A DNA stretch of 48,523 nucleotides from Alkalibacterium thalassium (GCF_900101165.1 NZ_FNFK01000008.1:14782-63304), one strand, 5' to 3'; shown: positions 1 to 9,372, numbered from the stretch's first letter. Notes: generated by a model not told the origin, from the sequence alone. A program made the numbers and translations.

Positions 1-36
1 CCTTACTCGGATGACTTTTCGCTTTGAGTGCCGGTG

Positions 37-999
37 CTATCGGGATTGCTCCCTTTTCTCCTCGACTATGCCTTTTTGAACATAGTATGTGCCCACGGAC
101 AATGCGCTCTTTTGATAATAGGTTGAAAGAATTCTCTGAATTCTTTCCTTATTGACCTTTTCACCACACCACTCATATATATTGTTGACCGTAGCTTTCC
201 TCTCAGGAAAAAGCAAAAAGTATTCCTCTATTTGACTTATAACTACTTTATCTTTAGATATTATCTGCATACAAGATTTACAGTACACCCTTCGTTGAGT
301 GATCCTTATATCAAATTTTCCACAGTACAAGCATCGTATCCCCTTCCTCAATTCCTCATAAGTATACGCCGGCCTTTTGATTTGAATGCGCCCTTCCTTG
401 TTATGTTCTTCAATCAGTTTTTCTGCCAGTCCCTTCATCTTTTTTATTCCCCATGGCTCGTCCCGCTGTCTACGATTGATTTCGGTCAGACGGGATTGAA
501 TTTGCCCATAGAAAATGAACGGGTCGGCAGGTGTCGCATGATACAGCATACATGCCGGATTGACAAACACAACATAGCCTTCGATACTCATTTTGACCTG
601 CCAGGACTGCAGCAGCTGCCTCAGAAGAGACGACGTTCGATTAAGCTGGGTGAGCGGGTTCGATATCTCCTGGCCGGCTACTGTATAGATGTCGCCGTCT
701 TTCATAATAAAGTCACCCTCGTAGTTCTTGACTTCAAAGATATACACGACTTCCGAAGTCAGGAGAACTGAATCGATCTGCACTGTGTTTCCTTTGATGG
801 TCAGCGAAAGATCCTGCAGCATCACACACTCCTGCTCCAGATACTTCTCTCCCATCTCGTCGAACTGCCTTTCACCAATTAATCCCTTCTCCATATTCAG
901 CAGATTCTGCTTCTGTTCAAATGAATATGCCTGCCTTTGGTTCAGAGCTCTCAGCACGTTGAGTTCTTTAGATGCTTCCCGCGGCTTCATTATCTTCAT
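37..999 (-). CDS. NERD-domain protein with C-terminal zinc ribbon
   Basis: A nuclease-related-domain (NERD) protein of about 320 residues, presumed cytoplasmic; family members are suspected DNA-processing enzymes but no reaction is established. The NERD core spans roughly residues 40-155 and keeps the PD-(D/E)xK-like signature: Asp76, then Glu89-x-Lys91 (FEVKN). A zinc ribbon follows (Cys223/226 and Cys240/243). The reading frame is open further upstream, but the ATG at 999 has a strong GGAGG site, and its start aligns with the paralogue at 23822-24754, so I chose it. The stop lies at 37; the gene downstream is outside the window. The family call is firm, the cellular role unknown. Confidence 0.8.
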   Translation of the reverse strand: MKIMKPREASKELNVLRALNQRQAYSFEQKQNLLNMEKGLIGERQFDEMGEKYLEQECVMLQDLSLTIKGNTVQIDSVLLTSEVVYIFEVKNYEGDFIMKDGDIYTVAGQEISNPLTQLNRTSSLLRQLLQSWQVKMSIEGYVVFVNPACMLYHATPADPFIFYGQIQSRLTEINRRQRDEPWGIKKMKGLAEKLIEEHNKEGRIQIKRPAYTYEELRKGIRCLYCGKFDIRITQRRVYCKSCMQIISKDKVVISQIEEYFLLFPERKATVNNIYEWCGEKVNKERIQRILSTYYQKSALSVGTYYVQKGIVEEKREQSR

Positions 1000-1132
1000 T
1001 GATTCTTTCCTCCAGCTGATCAATTTGTCTTCATTCATTATATTGTCCAAACGATTGAATTCTCACGAAATTGACTAGCGGCGTTTATCAAAAGCAGAAG
1101 ATTTTCGCTCAAAAAAGATCCTCACTTTTCAT

Positions 1133-1177
1133 AAAAAAATCACCCTCATGAACTGATGACAGCTCAAGAGGGTGATT
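1133..1177 (-). terminator. Intrinsic terminator after fba
   Basis: On the minus strand the arms AATCACCCTC and GAGGGTGATT are followed by seven T residues. It lies about 50 bases after the fba stop and ends the pyrG/fba-side transcription. Confidence 0.85.
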
Positions 1178-1224
1178 CTGTTGACGAGAAGGCACGGGCC
1201 CCTCGCGTCTCTATCTTATTTTAA

Positions 1225-2082
1225 TTAAGCTTTGTTTGAAGAACCGAATTCTCTCATTTTAGCTTTAGTTGTTTCAGTGATGTCTGCTTTACCAGGTCCG
1301 ATGATTTTACGAGGATCGTAAACTTTTTCGTTGGTAGCAATAACTTCACGTGTGCGCTTAGCCCATACTTGCTGAAGCTCAGTGTTTACGTTGATTTTAG
1401 TGTGACCGTATTCGATTGCTTTTTCAATCTGGTGAGTTGGGATACCTGATCCACCGTGAAGTACAAGTGGTGCACCTGTCAGTTCAGAAATTTCTTTCAT
1501 TTCGTCAAATCCAAGTTTAGGTTCTCCGTCGTAGTCTCCGTGTACAGATCCTAGAGCAGCTGCTAGGGCATCGATTCCAGCTTCGTCAACCATACGTTTA
1601 CATTCTTCTTTATCAGCGTACATTACGCCACCGACAACGCCGTCTTCTTCTCCGCCGACAGTACCGATTTCAGCTTCAACTGACGCACCTTTAGAGTGAG
1701 CATATTCAACCACTTTTTTAGTGAAAGAAATGTTGTCTTCGATTGGATCATGAGAGTGGTCGATCATAACTGAAGAGAATCCAGCATCGATCGCAGCTTT
1801 ACATGTATCAAATGATGAACCGTGGTCCAGGTGAAGAGCCACAGGAACTGTAATGTCCATTTCTTCAAGTAAAGCATTAACCATAGCAGAAACAACAGTG
1901 AATCCACCCATGTATTTAACTGCTCCTTCAGAAGCACCTAAAATTACTGGAGATTTTTCTTCCTGTGCTGCCTGTAAAATGGCTTGTGTCCATTCTAAGT
2001 TGTTGATGTTGAATTGCCCAACTGCATATTTTTCAGCCAAAGCTTTGTTCAACATGTCTGTCATACTTACTAAACGACTCAT
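1225..2082 (-). CDS. fba: Class II fructose-1,6-bisphosphate aldolase
   Basis: Cleaves fructose-1,6-bisphosphate to dihydroxyacetone phosphate and glyceraldehyde-3-phosphate in glycolysis, and makes it in gluconeogenesis; a cytoplasmic, zinc-dependent enzyme. The 285 residues match the Bacillus-type class II family. Recognisable motifs in order are the zinc-site HLDHGSS region, IDHSH, the [12 protein letters not shown] active-site loop, LHGGSGIP, and the phosphate-binding KINVNTEL segment. A GAGGAGG ribosome site precedes the ATG. It follows pyrG after a 157-base gap that contains a TATAAT-like sequence, so it probably has its own promoter. The order ywiB, rpoE, pyrG, fba resembles that of Bacillus. 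Confidence 0.95.
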   Translation of the reverse strand: MSRLVSMTDMLNKALAEKYAVGQFNINNLEWTQAILQAAQEEKSPVILGASEGAVKYMGGFTVVSAMVNALLEEMDITVPVALHLDHGSSFDTCKAAIDAGFSSVMIDHSHDPIEDNISFTKKVVEYAHSKGASVEAEIGTVGGEEDGVVGGVMYADKEECKRMVDEAGIDALAAALGSVHGDYDGEPKLGFDEMKEISELTGAPLVLHGGSGIPTHQIEKAIEYGHTKINVNTELQQVWAKRTREVIATNEKVYDPRKIIGPGKADITETTKAKMREFGSSNKA

Positions 2083-2239
2083 AAATATAGCCTCCTCAAA
2101 TTTTTGCGCACTTTTTAAACCGATATACGCCCTCGGTCTCGCTTATTATTATATACAAAATTTCACAATAAAACTAGTATTAATCATTAGGTTGTCTCTC
2201 TATTTTCAATTTCTTTCATAAATCCAGCCTCATTATCAT

Positions 2240-3847
2240 TTATCTATTCTTGTTTTCTAATGACTTTTCAATAAAGGCTTTAAACAACGGCTGAGGTCTG
2301 TTCGGTCTGGAAATAAATTCCGGATGGAACTGGCATCCGACGAAATAAGGGTGATCGGCCACTTCTATGATCTCCACCAGTTTATTGTCTGGAGAAACAC
2401 CAGAGAAAATCAGCCCTTTTTCTTCAAGCAGCTCACGGTAGCTATTGTTGAATTCATATCGGTGACGATGACGCTCCTGAACGATTTCCTTATTGTCATA
2501 GGCTTCGGCAGTCACTGTACCCGGCTGCAATTGACATGGGTATAGACCCAGTCTCAGTGTTCCACCCATATCCGTCACATTCTTCTGATCCGTCATCAAG
2601 TCAATGATGTTGTGTTCAATGTCAGGATTGACTTCCGCAGATCCAGCCCCATCAAGCTTGGCTACGTTACGGGCAAATTCCACAGCTGCCAGCTGCATGC
2701 CAAGACAGATACCGAAGAATGGAATCCTGTTTTCCCGTGCATATCGAATCGCCAGCATTTTCCCTTCCAGACCGCGTTCTCCGAATCCACCCGGTACGAG
2801 GATGCCGTCCACATCATCCAGTTCTCTGACCAATTCTTCTGGAGACAGTTTTTCTGCATTGACCCATTTGATGTCGATATCCGAATCTGCAGCATAGCCG
2901 GCATGCTTCAGTGCTTCAACTACGGACAAATATGCATCCGGCAGTTCCACATATTTCCCTACAATAGCAATTCGAGTAGACGTCTTCAGGTTCAGCACTT
3001 TCTCTTCTAGCGCTTTCCATTCAGTCATATCCGCTTCCGGTACATCCAGTTTCAGATGATCGACTACAATCTGATCCAGTCCCTGTTTCTGTAAGTTCAA
3101 CGGGATTGAATAAAGCGTATCGACATCCAAAGATTCGATGACCGCTTTGGAATCCACATCGGTGAAGGATGCGAGTTTTTCTTTCGTATGCTGCTCAACC
3201 GGATATTCCGAGCGGACGATCAGCACGTTTGGCTGGATTCCAAGGCTTCGAAGTTCTTTTACGCTGTGCTGGGTCGGCTTGGTTTTCATTTCACCTGCCG
3301 CTTTAAGGTATGGAATCAGTGTCGTATGCAGATACATGACATTGTCGGACCCGACGTCACTTTTCATCTGACGCAGAGCTTCAAGGAAAGGCAATGACTC
3401 GATGTCTCCTACTGTTCCACCAACTTCAGTGATGATCACGTCCGAATCGGTCGTCTGTGCCGCACGCATGATCTTTTTCTTTATTTCATCTGTAATGTGC
3501 GGAATGACCTGAACCGTTCCGCCCAGATAATCACCGCGACGTTCTTTGTTGATCACTTCAGAATAGACTTTCCCTGTCGTGACATTTGAATACTGGTTCA
3601 AATTAATGTCGATGAACCGCTCGTAATGCCCCAGATCCAGATCCGTTTCAGCGCCATCATCCGTTACAAACACTTCTCCATGCTGATACGGACTCATCGT
3701 TCCTGGATCCACATTGATATAAGGATCAAATTTCTGAATCGTTACTTTCAGTCCTCTGTTTTTCAACAGTCGGCCAAGAGATGCTGCCGCGATACCTTTT
3801 CCGATTGACGATACCACTCCGCCTGTTACAAAAATATACTTTGTCAT
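2240..3847 (-). CDS. pyrG: CTP synthase
   Basis: Makes CTP from UTP, ATP and glutamine, the last step of pyrimidine nucleotide synthesis. The 535-residue protein has the full two-domain layout. The N-terminal amidoligase domain begins [16 protein letters not shown] and contains the [15 protein letters not shown] segment. The C-terminal class I glutamine amidotransferase domain has the Cys nucleophile in FGICLGMQ and the distal His-Pro-Glu in QFHPEF. Length is normal. The ATG follows a GGAGGG site. The 5' leader carries a GGGC transcription start and a C/U-rich terminator stem, the arrangement used for CTP-sensitive reiterative transcription in Bacillus subtilis. Confidence 0.97.
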   Translation of the reverse strand: MTKYIFVTGGVVSSIGKGIAAASLGRLLKNRGLKVTIQKFDPYINVDPGTMSPYQHGEVFVTDDGAETDLDLGHYERFIDINLNQYSNVTTGKVYSEVINKERRGDYLGGTVQVIPHITDEIKKKIMRAAQTTDSDVIITEVGGTVGDIESLPFLEALRQMKSDVGSDNVMYLHTTLIPYLKAAGEMKTKPTQHSVKELRSLGIQPNVLIVRSEYPVEQHTKEKLASFTDVDSKAVIESLDVDTLYSIPLNLQKQGLDQIVVDHLKLDVPEADMTEWKALEEKVLNLKTSTRIAIVGKYVELPDAYLSVVEALKHAGYAADSDIDIKWVNAEKLSPEELVRELDDVDGILVPGGFGERGLEGKMLAIRYARENRIPFFGICLGMQLAAVEFARNVAKLDGAGSAEVNPDIEHNIIDLMTDQKNVTDMGGTLRLGLYPCQLQPGTVTAEAYDNKEIVQERHRHRYEFNNSYRELLEEKGLIFSGVSPDNKLVEIIEVADHPYFVGCQFHPEFISRPNRPQPLFKAFIEKSLENKNR

Positions 3848-3890
3848 AGTACTCCCTCCATAATTCTTTTAAGGAAAGGCAAAATGTCTC

Positions 3891-3937
3891 AAAAAACAGA
3901 AAACTCCCTATTCCATTTAATAAATGAAATAGGGAGC
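3891..3937 (-). terminator. pyrG leader attenuator hairpin
   Basis: On the minus strand CTCCCTATT pairs with AATAGGGAG and is followed by a T-rich tract (TTTTCTGTTTTTT). It lies between the pyrG promoter and the gene, so it must be read through for expression. The C/U-rich left arm could pair with extra G residues added at the 5' end. Confidence 0.85.
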
Positions 3938-3997
3938 GTTGAACTGTCTTACATTCTGTCTTGTTGACCCTTCATATACATAACATGTACGTAGGGT

Positions 3998-4037
3998 GCC
4001 CAATAAATAGTTTAAAGACCTAATTGCTGTAAGTCAA
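3998..4037 (-). promoter_or_regulatory. pyrG promoter with GGGC initiation region
   Basis: Read on the minus strand: TTGACT (-35, 4032-4037), a 17-base spacer, TAAACT (-10, 4009-4014), 7 bases, then GGGC starting at 4001. In Bacillus subtilis pyrG, low CTP causes polymerase to slip at GGGC and add G residues that pair with the C/U arm of the attenuator. The same parts are all present here. Confidence 0.8.
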
Positions 4038-4188
4038 GTACGAATTCTGTCAGTTTCCCCATTTGAGTATAGCAGCGGAGTTAATGATCACTGGAACCAT
4101 CCGTCCGCCATATCGATGCCCTTTTACACTTTTATTCTGCAGACGCTTTATTCGATCTCGACTATTAATCTACGAATTTTTACGTATC

Positions 4189-4226
4189 AAAAAAGCTGAC
4201 CCCGATAGACGGATGGTCAGCTTTTT
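4189..4226 (-). terminator. Terminator after rpoE
   Basis: Arms AAAGCTGACC and GGTCAGCTTT with T tracts on both sides; it lies 38 bases after the rpoE stop and looks bidirectional. Confidence 0.75.
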
Positions 4227-4263
4227 CCGACAGGCTCGGTTATCAATTAGCCCATCTCTATTC

Positions 4264-4863
4264 TTATTCGTCTTCCTCGTCTTCAAGCACATCTTCATCA
4301 TCAACGATGTTCAGACCTTTCAGCTCTTCGCTGTCCTCGTCCTCATCACCAAGATCATCAAGATCGTCTTTGTATTCTCCAAGGTCTTCTTCATCTTCGT
4401 CATCGACCATGACACCATGCTCATCGACTTCGACACGGTCCCCATACTTGACGGCTTCTTCCTCTTCTTCATCTTCTTCATCTTCTTCATCTTCTTCATC
4501 TTCTTCGACTTCTTCGTCATCATAAGCCTGATCAAATCCGGTACGGCTTCTTCGGCGTGGTCGTTCGTCCTCTGCATCGTTATCATGCGTAATTTCTTCA
4601 TCGATCGAGTCGATAGGGTACCACGCACGTAGACCCCAGCGGTTGTCGCCTAAGGAAATGAATCGCCCGTCTACATTCAGATCAGTATAAAACTGAATCA
4701 TTTCACGTTCCAATGTTTCATCATCCAGCGCCAGATAGTCTGCCACTTCTGACAGCAGGTCATTGAAATCAATCACTTGTCCAGTTGTTTCAAGGATGGC
4801 ATGAGCCACATCTACCATAGCCAGTTCGTCTTTTTCCTGACCTTTAAATTGATTTAATTCCAC
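4264..4863 (-). CDS. rpoE: RNA polymerase delta subunit
   Basis: The delta subunit of Gram-positive RNA polymerase, which speeds recycling of the enzyme and tunes sensitivity to the initiating nucleotide. The 199 residues split into an N-terminal HARE-HTH globular domain (about 1-90) and a long, almost wholly Asp/Glu tail, as the family requires. Part of the tail is encoded by a short in-frame triplet-type repeat (GAAGAAGAT units, about 4455-4515). The start is GTG, with AAAGGA upstream. It sits between pyrG and DUF1934, the conserved Bacillus order, but an IS-like relic now separates it from DUF1934. Confidence 0.95.
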   Translation of the reverse strand: MELNQFKGQEKDELAMVDVAHAILETTGQVIDFNDLLSEVADYLALDDETLEREMIQFYTDLNVDGRFISLGDNRWGLRAWYPIDSIDEEITHDNDAEDERPRRRSRTGFDQAYDDEEVEEDEEDEEDEEDEEEEEAVKYGDRVEVDEHGVMVDDEDEEDLGEYKDDLDDLGDEDEDSEELKGLNIVDDEDVLEDEEDE

Positions 4864-4894
4864 GACTGTAACGTCCTTTCTCTCATCGGTTTCA

Positions 4895-5225
4895 GTGAAC
4901 TACCCACCACTTAAATCCTTTGGATTTTGAAGTGGGAGCTTCCTACGAACTCCATTCTTGTTTGCACAAAATTCATGCAGACAGAGGAATCGGATATGGG
5001 TAGGCTCAAAAGGCAGTCCCTGCCTCATAGGTTTTCTTTTACTTGGCTAATGCCAAGGAATACTTAGTAGGCTTGGTTATCGCCTAAGTATAGACTTGGT
5101 TTTCGTCTACACAAGAAGTATACCAAATGAAACGGAAGTTCGCGACTTCAAGCTATCGCTTGACCGAAATTCATCTCCCACTTTCACTGGTGCTTCGTAC
5201 CCATACGTTTAGAAGTGGGAGACTT
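4895..5225. mobile_element. Transposase-less IS200/IS605-like relic with hairpin array
   Basis: About 330 bases with no credible reading frame lie between rpoE and DUF1934. One end has a hairpin of the CCCACTT...AAGTGGG type with an inner AAATCC/GGATTT stem (about 4902-4937). The other has TCTCCCACTT pairing with AAGTGGGAGA (5174-5222). Such subterminal hairpins are typical of IS200/IS605-family elements. The interior holds short hairpins at 5042-5057, 5068-5086 and 5091-5109. The last two have the same TTGGTTNTC loop, and their stems differ by one compensated base pair (TAGGC/GCCTA versus TAGAC/GTCTA). Neither tnpA nor tnpB is present. It may be a non-autonomous derivative, possibly retaining an omega-RNA-like part; the family call is inference. 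Confidence 0.5.
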
Positions 5226-5274
5226 CTTTCGGAATTACGTTAAACTTTCTCTTCAACTAATTTATACTACATGA

Positions 5275-5721
5275 TTACGTTGTAAAACGCAATCTAATTT
5301 GATACTCCCCTAGTTTTTGTCCATTTGCATGCAGTTTATAATCGATATAGACTCTTCCGGAAAACGGGCGGTCATAATAGCTGACTCTCAAATCGTCGGT
5401 CAGTACCTGTAGCGGAATGATTCCCGCGGGTGTGGCGTAGTTGGTTTCTGTATGTCTGTCACTGTTGAAGGTCAGACGCATCGCCCGCTCACCATTTCTG
5501 ATCAGATTCACTACTCCGTCAGGATTGATTTTGACCGTCACTGGAACTGTTGCTTCCTCATGCGTTTCTTCAAATCGAATGTAGTAACTGTTATTCATGT
5601 ACACGACTCGTCCTTTTTCTTCGAACGAATGCTGATGCGTTTCTCCATTCTGTATATAGGATGTTTCCATTTTCACTTCGGCCGGCAGACCGTTTTTCAA
5701 ATCTCTTGAAAGCACAAGCAC
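5275..5721 (-). CDS. DUF1934 (YwiB-like) beta-barrel protein
   Basis: A 148-residue, probably cytoplasmic protein of the DUF1934/YwiB family, predicted to form a small calycin-like beta barrel; no biochemical function is established. The sequence alternates polar and hydrophobic residues as expected for beta strands, with no signal peptide or membrane helix. The open frame begins at a GTG at 5721. A second GTG two codons later sits at a better distance from the AAGGAAGGGG ribosome site, so the exact start is uncertain by two codons. It neighbours rpoE and pyrG as in Bacillus, which supports the assignment. Confidence 0.75.
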   Translation of the reverse strand: MLVLSRDLKNGLPAEVKMETSYIQNGETHQHSFEEKGRVVYMNNSYYIRFEETHEEATVPVTVKINPDGVVNLIRNGERAMRLTFNSDRHTETNYATPAGIIPLQVLTDDLRVSYYDRPFSGRVYIDYKLHANGQKLGEYQIRLRFTT

Positions 5722-5890
5722 TACCCCTTCCTTATTCTCTTTTGATTGTCTGTCCTATACAGTTTATCATAAATCATATTCGGCGTCTCATTCTATATTC
5801 GACTTCTGTATCCTAACCCCGTTGATTTTTGGTATACTGAAAGAAACTGACGATGAAATAATTAATGAGACAATATGAAGGACGGACATT

Positions 5891-6730
5891 ATGACTGAAA
5901 CCCATTCTTATTTTAATGATTACACACAGCCTTATCTGCTTTATGATAAGCTGCCGGCTGATTATTCAGAGCACCGCTTCGCTCCTTTTGCGCTGACGGA
6001 TGCCTTTATCAAAGAAGCGGGAGAAAAGAAGCAGCCCATCCTGCACTTCTGGCAGACTGATCCGCTGATCATTTTAGGAATGATGGATACCAAGCTTCCA
6101 TTCCTTAGCGATGCCCTGACAGCTTTTGCGTCCGGCGGCTACGACTATCTGGTCCGAAACTCAGGTGGACTAGCTGTTGTGAGTGATAGCGGAGTGCTGA
6201 ACTTTTCCATGATCTTTCCTGAAGGCGAAGAGCGACTCTCTATAGACGAAGCCTATTCCCGAATCCATCATGTTGTTCAGACGGCCTTTTCTCGCTATAA
6301 CAAAACGGTCGATGCGTATGAAATTGCAGACTCTTACTGCCCGGGTGAATTCGATTTAAGTATCGAGGGGAAAAAAATAGCTGGTATTGCCCAGCGACGG
6401 ATCAGAGGCGGAATCGCTGTAATGATTTATCTCAGTGTATCCGGGGACCAGACCCATCGGGCAGAGATGATCCGCGAGTTCTATACCAAAGGTCTGGACG
6501 GATCCGAAACCAGATGGAGCTTTCCTGCTGTGAATCCGAACGTGATGACGACGCTGGAAGATGCCCTCGGTGTTTCCTTAACTATTGAGGAAACAAAGCA
6601 GCATCTGCTTTCTGTATTTACTCAGGCCGGTGTCACACTGGTTCAGGGCGATATGACAGCATCCATCGCCTCTGCTTACGACGAAGGCCTTCAGAAAATG
6701 ATCACCCGAAATGACAAATTACTACCTTGA
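5891..6730 (+). CDS. lipL: Octanoyl-[GcvH]:protein N-octanoyltransferase
   Basis: A LplA/LipB-superfamily amidotransferase. In the Bacillus pathway LipL moves octanoyl groups from GcvH to the E2 subunits of 2-oxoacid dehydrogenases. The 279 residues show RNSGGLAVVSD (about 89-99) and the LipL-type segment SYCPGEFDLSIEGKKIAGI. Its Cys falls at residue 150, the same number as the catalytic Cys of Bacillus LipL, with Lys161-162 nearby. This Cys argues against an ordinary lipoate ligase. The ATG follows AAGGACGG. Together with the downstream HD-domain gene it resembles the Bacillus ywfL/ywfO neighbourhood. Confidence 0.82.
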   Translation: MTETHSYFNDYTQPYLLYDKLPADYSEHRFAPFALTDAFIKEAGEKKQPILHFWQTDPLIILGMMDTKLPFLSDALTAFASGGYDYLVRNSGGLAVVSDSGVLNFSMIFPEGEERLSIDEAYSRIHHVVQTAFSRYNKTVDAYEIADSYCPGEFDLSIEGKKIAGIAQRRIRGGIAVMIYLSVSGDQTHRAEMIREFYTKGLDGSETRWSFPAVNPNVMTTLEDALGVSLTIEETKQHLLSVFTQAGVTLVQGDMTASIASAYDEGLQKMITRNDKLLP

Positions 6731-6764
6731 TCCCCCTCAGTGCTTGAGGCTAAGAGAGGAAGGA

Positions 6765-8168
6765 ATGGTCTACTTCACACAGCACCTTCTTGTTAATATA
6801 GAAGAAGATGGAGTAGAACCGACAACTATGTGTATCGACTCATTTGAAAAGCAGGACCGCCTGCCTATTGAAAAAGTATTTAAAGATCCCGTGCACGACT
6901 ACATTCATGTCCGACACAAACTGATTTTAGATCTGATCGACACCAAGGAATTTCAGCGTCTGCGTCGGATCAAACAGCTCGGGACCGCCCAGTTCACCTT
7001 TCATGGTGCGGAGCATTCGCGTTTTTCCCATTCGCTGGGCGTTTATGAATTATCCCGTCGGATAGTGGATATGTTCGAACGCAACTATCCGGATGACTGG
7101 GACTGTTCCATGCGCCTCGTCACCTTATGCGCAGCTCTACTGCATGATGTCGGGCACGGCCCCTTTTCCCATACATTCGAAAAAATCTTCAATACGGACC
7201 ACGAGTCTCTGACGACGGATATTATTTTATCCGAGGGAACGGAAGTCAATACGATCCTTAAGCGCGTATCTCACGACTTTCCTAACCAGGTGGCCAGTGT
7301 CATTACCAAGCAGCATCCGAATCCTCAAGTCGTTCAGCTGATCTCCAGCCAGATCGATGCGGACCGGATGGATTATCTGCAGAGAGACGCCTTTTTCACC
7401 GGTGCCACATACGGCGCCTTCGATCTGTCCCGCATCCTCAGAGTGATCCGTCCCTATAAAGACGGCATTGCTTTCCAGTATCAGGGCATGCATGCGGTGG
7501 AAGACTATATCGTGAGTCGTTTCCAGATGTATATGCAGGTGTATTTCCACCCGGCATCTCGGGGAATGGAAGTCACTCTCGACCGTCTTCTCTACCGGGC
7601 CAAACAGCTCTATAAAGATCAGGAGCTGTATCCGGCGTTCGACCTTCTCGATCCGTTTTTCGAAGAAGACCCGACTCTGGATGACTACCTGAAACTAGAC
7701 GACGGCGTACTTCAGACGGCCATTATTTTATGGACTGAAAGTGATGATGCCTACTTGAGCGAGCTATCTAAAATGTTCCTTCACCGCAAACCGCTGAAAT
7801 CAGTTACGTATATCGACGGAAAAGACGATGATGTGGTGGAGACTCTGAGGGATATAGTCGGGCACTTGACATACGATAAGAACCTCTATACTATGACCAA
7901 TAGCAGCTCTGATCTGCCGTATGACTATAAATTGAAAAACAAGACACCGATTCATCTTATGCAGTCGGATGGGACCCTTGTCGAACTCAGCAAGGTCAGT
8001 CCCATAGTCAAGACACTGAGCGGGAACCTGCACGGCGACCACCGCCTGTATGTCCCGAAAGAATTTCTGGAAGAACAAAGCGATAACATTAATATGTTTC
8101 AGGAGGAATACGATGCGTTCCAGCGCCACATTGTCAACGGAGCAATCATCCACCCTAATGAAACATGA
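6765..8168 (+). CDS. HD-domain phosphohydrolase (YwfO-like)
   Basis: A cytoplasmic metal-dependent phosphohydrolase of the dGTPase-like HD superfamily; YwfO relatives are linked to nucleotide hydrolysis but the substrate here is unknown. The family opening KVFKDPVHDYIHV is followed by the HD motif pieces HSRFSHSLG, LLHDVGHGPFSH and QIDADRMDYLQRD, then an extended C-terminal region. The ATG at 6765 has an AGAGGAAGG site immediately upstream; an ATG at 6831 would also keep the whole domain, so the start is uncertain. It follows lipL with a 34-base gap and is probably co-transcribed. A structured repeat begins at its stop codon. Confidence 0.82.
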   Translation: MVYFTQHLLVNIEEDGVEPTTMCIDSFEKQDRLPIEKVFKDPVHDYIHVRHKLILDLIDTKEFQRLRRIKQLGTAQFTFHGAEHSRFSHSLGVYELSRRIVDMFERNYPDDWDCSMRLVTLCAALLHDVGHGPFSHTFEKIFNTDHESLTTDIILSEGTEVNTILKRVSHDFPNQVASVITKQHPNPQVVQLISSQIDADRMDYLQRDAFFTGATYGAFDLSRILRVIRPYKDGIAFQYQGMHAVEDYIVSRFQMYMQVYFHPASRGMEVTLDRLLYRAKQLYKDQELYPAFDLLDPFFEEDPTLDDYLKLDDGVLQTAIILWTESDDAYLSELSKMFLHRKPLKSVTYIDGKDDDVVETLRDIVGHLTYDKNLYTMTNSSSDLPYDYKLKNKTPIHLMQSDGTLVELSKVSPIVKTLSGNLHGDHRLYVPKEFLEEQSDNINMFQEEYDAFQRHIVNGAIIHPNET

Positions 8169-8503
8169 GAAAAGCTTCACGTGCCGTTCAGCCTCGACAA
8201 GAAAATACCTTAGTATCTGTTTGAGCTTCAGCTCTTACAGATATACTTGAGATCGTCCGACCGGTGGGAGTAGAGGGAATTTACCCTGAATTGCTGTGAC
8301 TCTAGCATTTCAATGCGTAGAGACAGAGTATGCGGAAGAAGAGCATCATGCGCAATGGGTAAATTTATCTTTTTCTCGAGAGGCTGGTACGTCCTTACAA
8401 GTTGTAGTGCTTCAGCACGTACAACTATTGTTGTGATCGACCGACCAACGGGAGTAGTTAAGCTAGACAATATTAATTAATGCACGAAACTTATACTTTA
8501 ACA
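8168..8503 (+). repeat. Large structured repeat, copy 1
   Basis: The first of two near-identical elements (the other is at 13142-13413), same orientation. Predicted helices from outside in are: ACGT with CAGCCTC (8189-8195) pairing with GAGGCTG (8380-8386) and ACGT; a hairpin AGTATCTGT/ACAGATATACT with a GAGC-TTCA-GCTC tip; a long helix AATTTACCC/GGGTAAATT continuing to ATTGC/GCAAT; and an inner CTCTA/TAGAG hairpin. Compared with copy 2 it has about 60 extra bases near the 3' end. These repeat its own hairpin-plus-GATCGNCCGACC...GGGAGTAG module (8247-8273 resembles 8431-8457). No protein is encoded. Confidence 0.75.
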
Positions 8504-8547
8504 CTTTCAATTAAAAAATACATTGAAGCAAAGAATGGAGAACAGGC

Positions 8548-9372
8548 ATGACGATCAAACTAGTTGCCATTGATCTGGATGGCACATTACTGAATGAAGA
8601 ACATAAAATCAGTCCAGAGGTGAAGCAGGCGATTCAGGCTGCCCGACAGGCCGGCGTCAAAATCGTGATCTGCACCGGACGTCCTTTCCCAGGCGCCACA
8701 GCCTTTTTGAAAGAACTGGACCTGAGCGCTGATGATGATTATGTCATCACTTATAACGGCGGACTGGTACAGGAAGTCAAATCCGGAAAAGTAGTCGTCA
8801 GACATATGATGGATCATGACGATTACCTCACCTTGCAGGCAGCTGCTCAAGAAGCCGGTTCACATTTCCATGCTATCCACAATGAAGGAATCTTTACACC
8901 GAACAGCGACATTAGCGAATATTCTGTCCGTGAAGCCTATCTGATTGGCCTGCCGCTGTTTTACCGTAAGCCTGAAGACATGGATCCATCTGTTATCTAC
9001 AATAAAATGATGATGATCGACAAGGAACCTGTTCTGGAAGCGGCAATTTCCCGTCTTCCTAAATCCTTATGGGATAAGTATACAATCCTTCGCAGCGAAC
9101 CTTTCTTCCTTGAAGTCCTGAACAAACAGGCCAGCAAAGGAACCGCCGTTAAAGATCTGGCTGAACTACTGAATATTCCACGTGAATCCGTCATGGCTCT
9201 CGGCGACGGGGGAAATGATGTGGATATGATCGAATGGGCCGGAATTGGTGTGGCGATGGACAATGCGCGTGATGAAGTCAAGGCCGCTGCCGACCATATC
9301 ACAGCTTCCAACCGTGAGAACGGCGTAGCACAGGCACTTGAAACCTTTGTTCTCGAAACTTGCGTATCTTAA
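8548..9372 (+). CDS. Cof-type HAD-superfamily phosphatase
   Basis: A cytoplasmic HAD hydrolase of the Cof/YidA type (274 residues), members of which dephosphorylate sugar phosphates and similar small molecules; the substrate is not readable from sequence. Motif I is IDLDGTLL with the nucleophile Asp at residue 8. Motif II is ICTGRP. The conserved Lys lies in the NKQASKGTAVK region, and motif IV is LGDGGNDVDMIEWAG. The C2 cap between them is of normal size. ATG follows GGAG. It stands alone between the structured repeat and its own terminator. Confidence 0.88.
   Translation: MTIKLVAIDLDGTLLNEEHKISPEVKQAIQAARQAGVKIVICTGRPFPGATAFLKELDLSADDDYVITYNGGLVQEVKSGKVVVRHMMDHDDYLTLQAAAQEAGSHFHAIHNEGIFTPNSDISEYSVREAYLIGLPLFYRKPEDMDPSVIYNKMMMIDKEPVLEAAISRLPKSLWDKYTILRSEPFFLEVLNKQASKGTAVKDLAELLNIPRESVMALGDGGNDVDMIEWAGIGVAMDNARDEVKAAADHITASNRENGVAQALETFVLETCVS

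Noticed and set aside
4063-4632. Long plus-strand frame opposite rpoE
   Set aside because: It is the complement of the Asp/Glu tail coding region, giving Phe/Ser-rich low-complexity protein; rpoE is clearly the real gene.
8228-8470. Minus-strand frame within repeat copy 1
   Set aside because: It lies inside a structured repeat, is not open in copy 2 in the same way, and has no family match or ribosome site.
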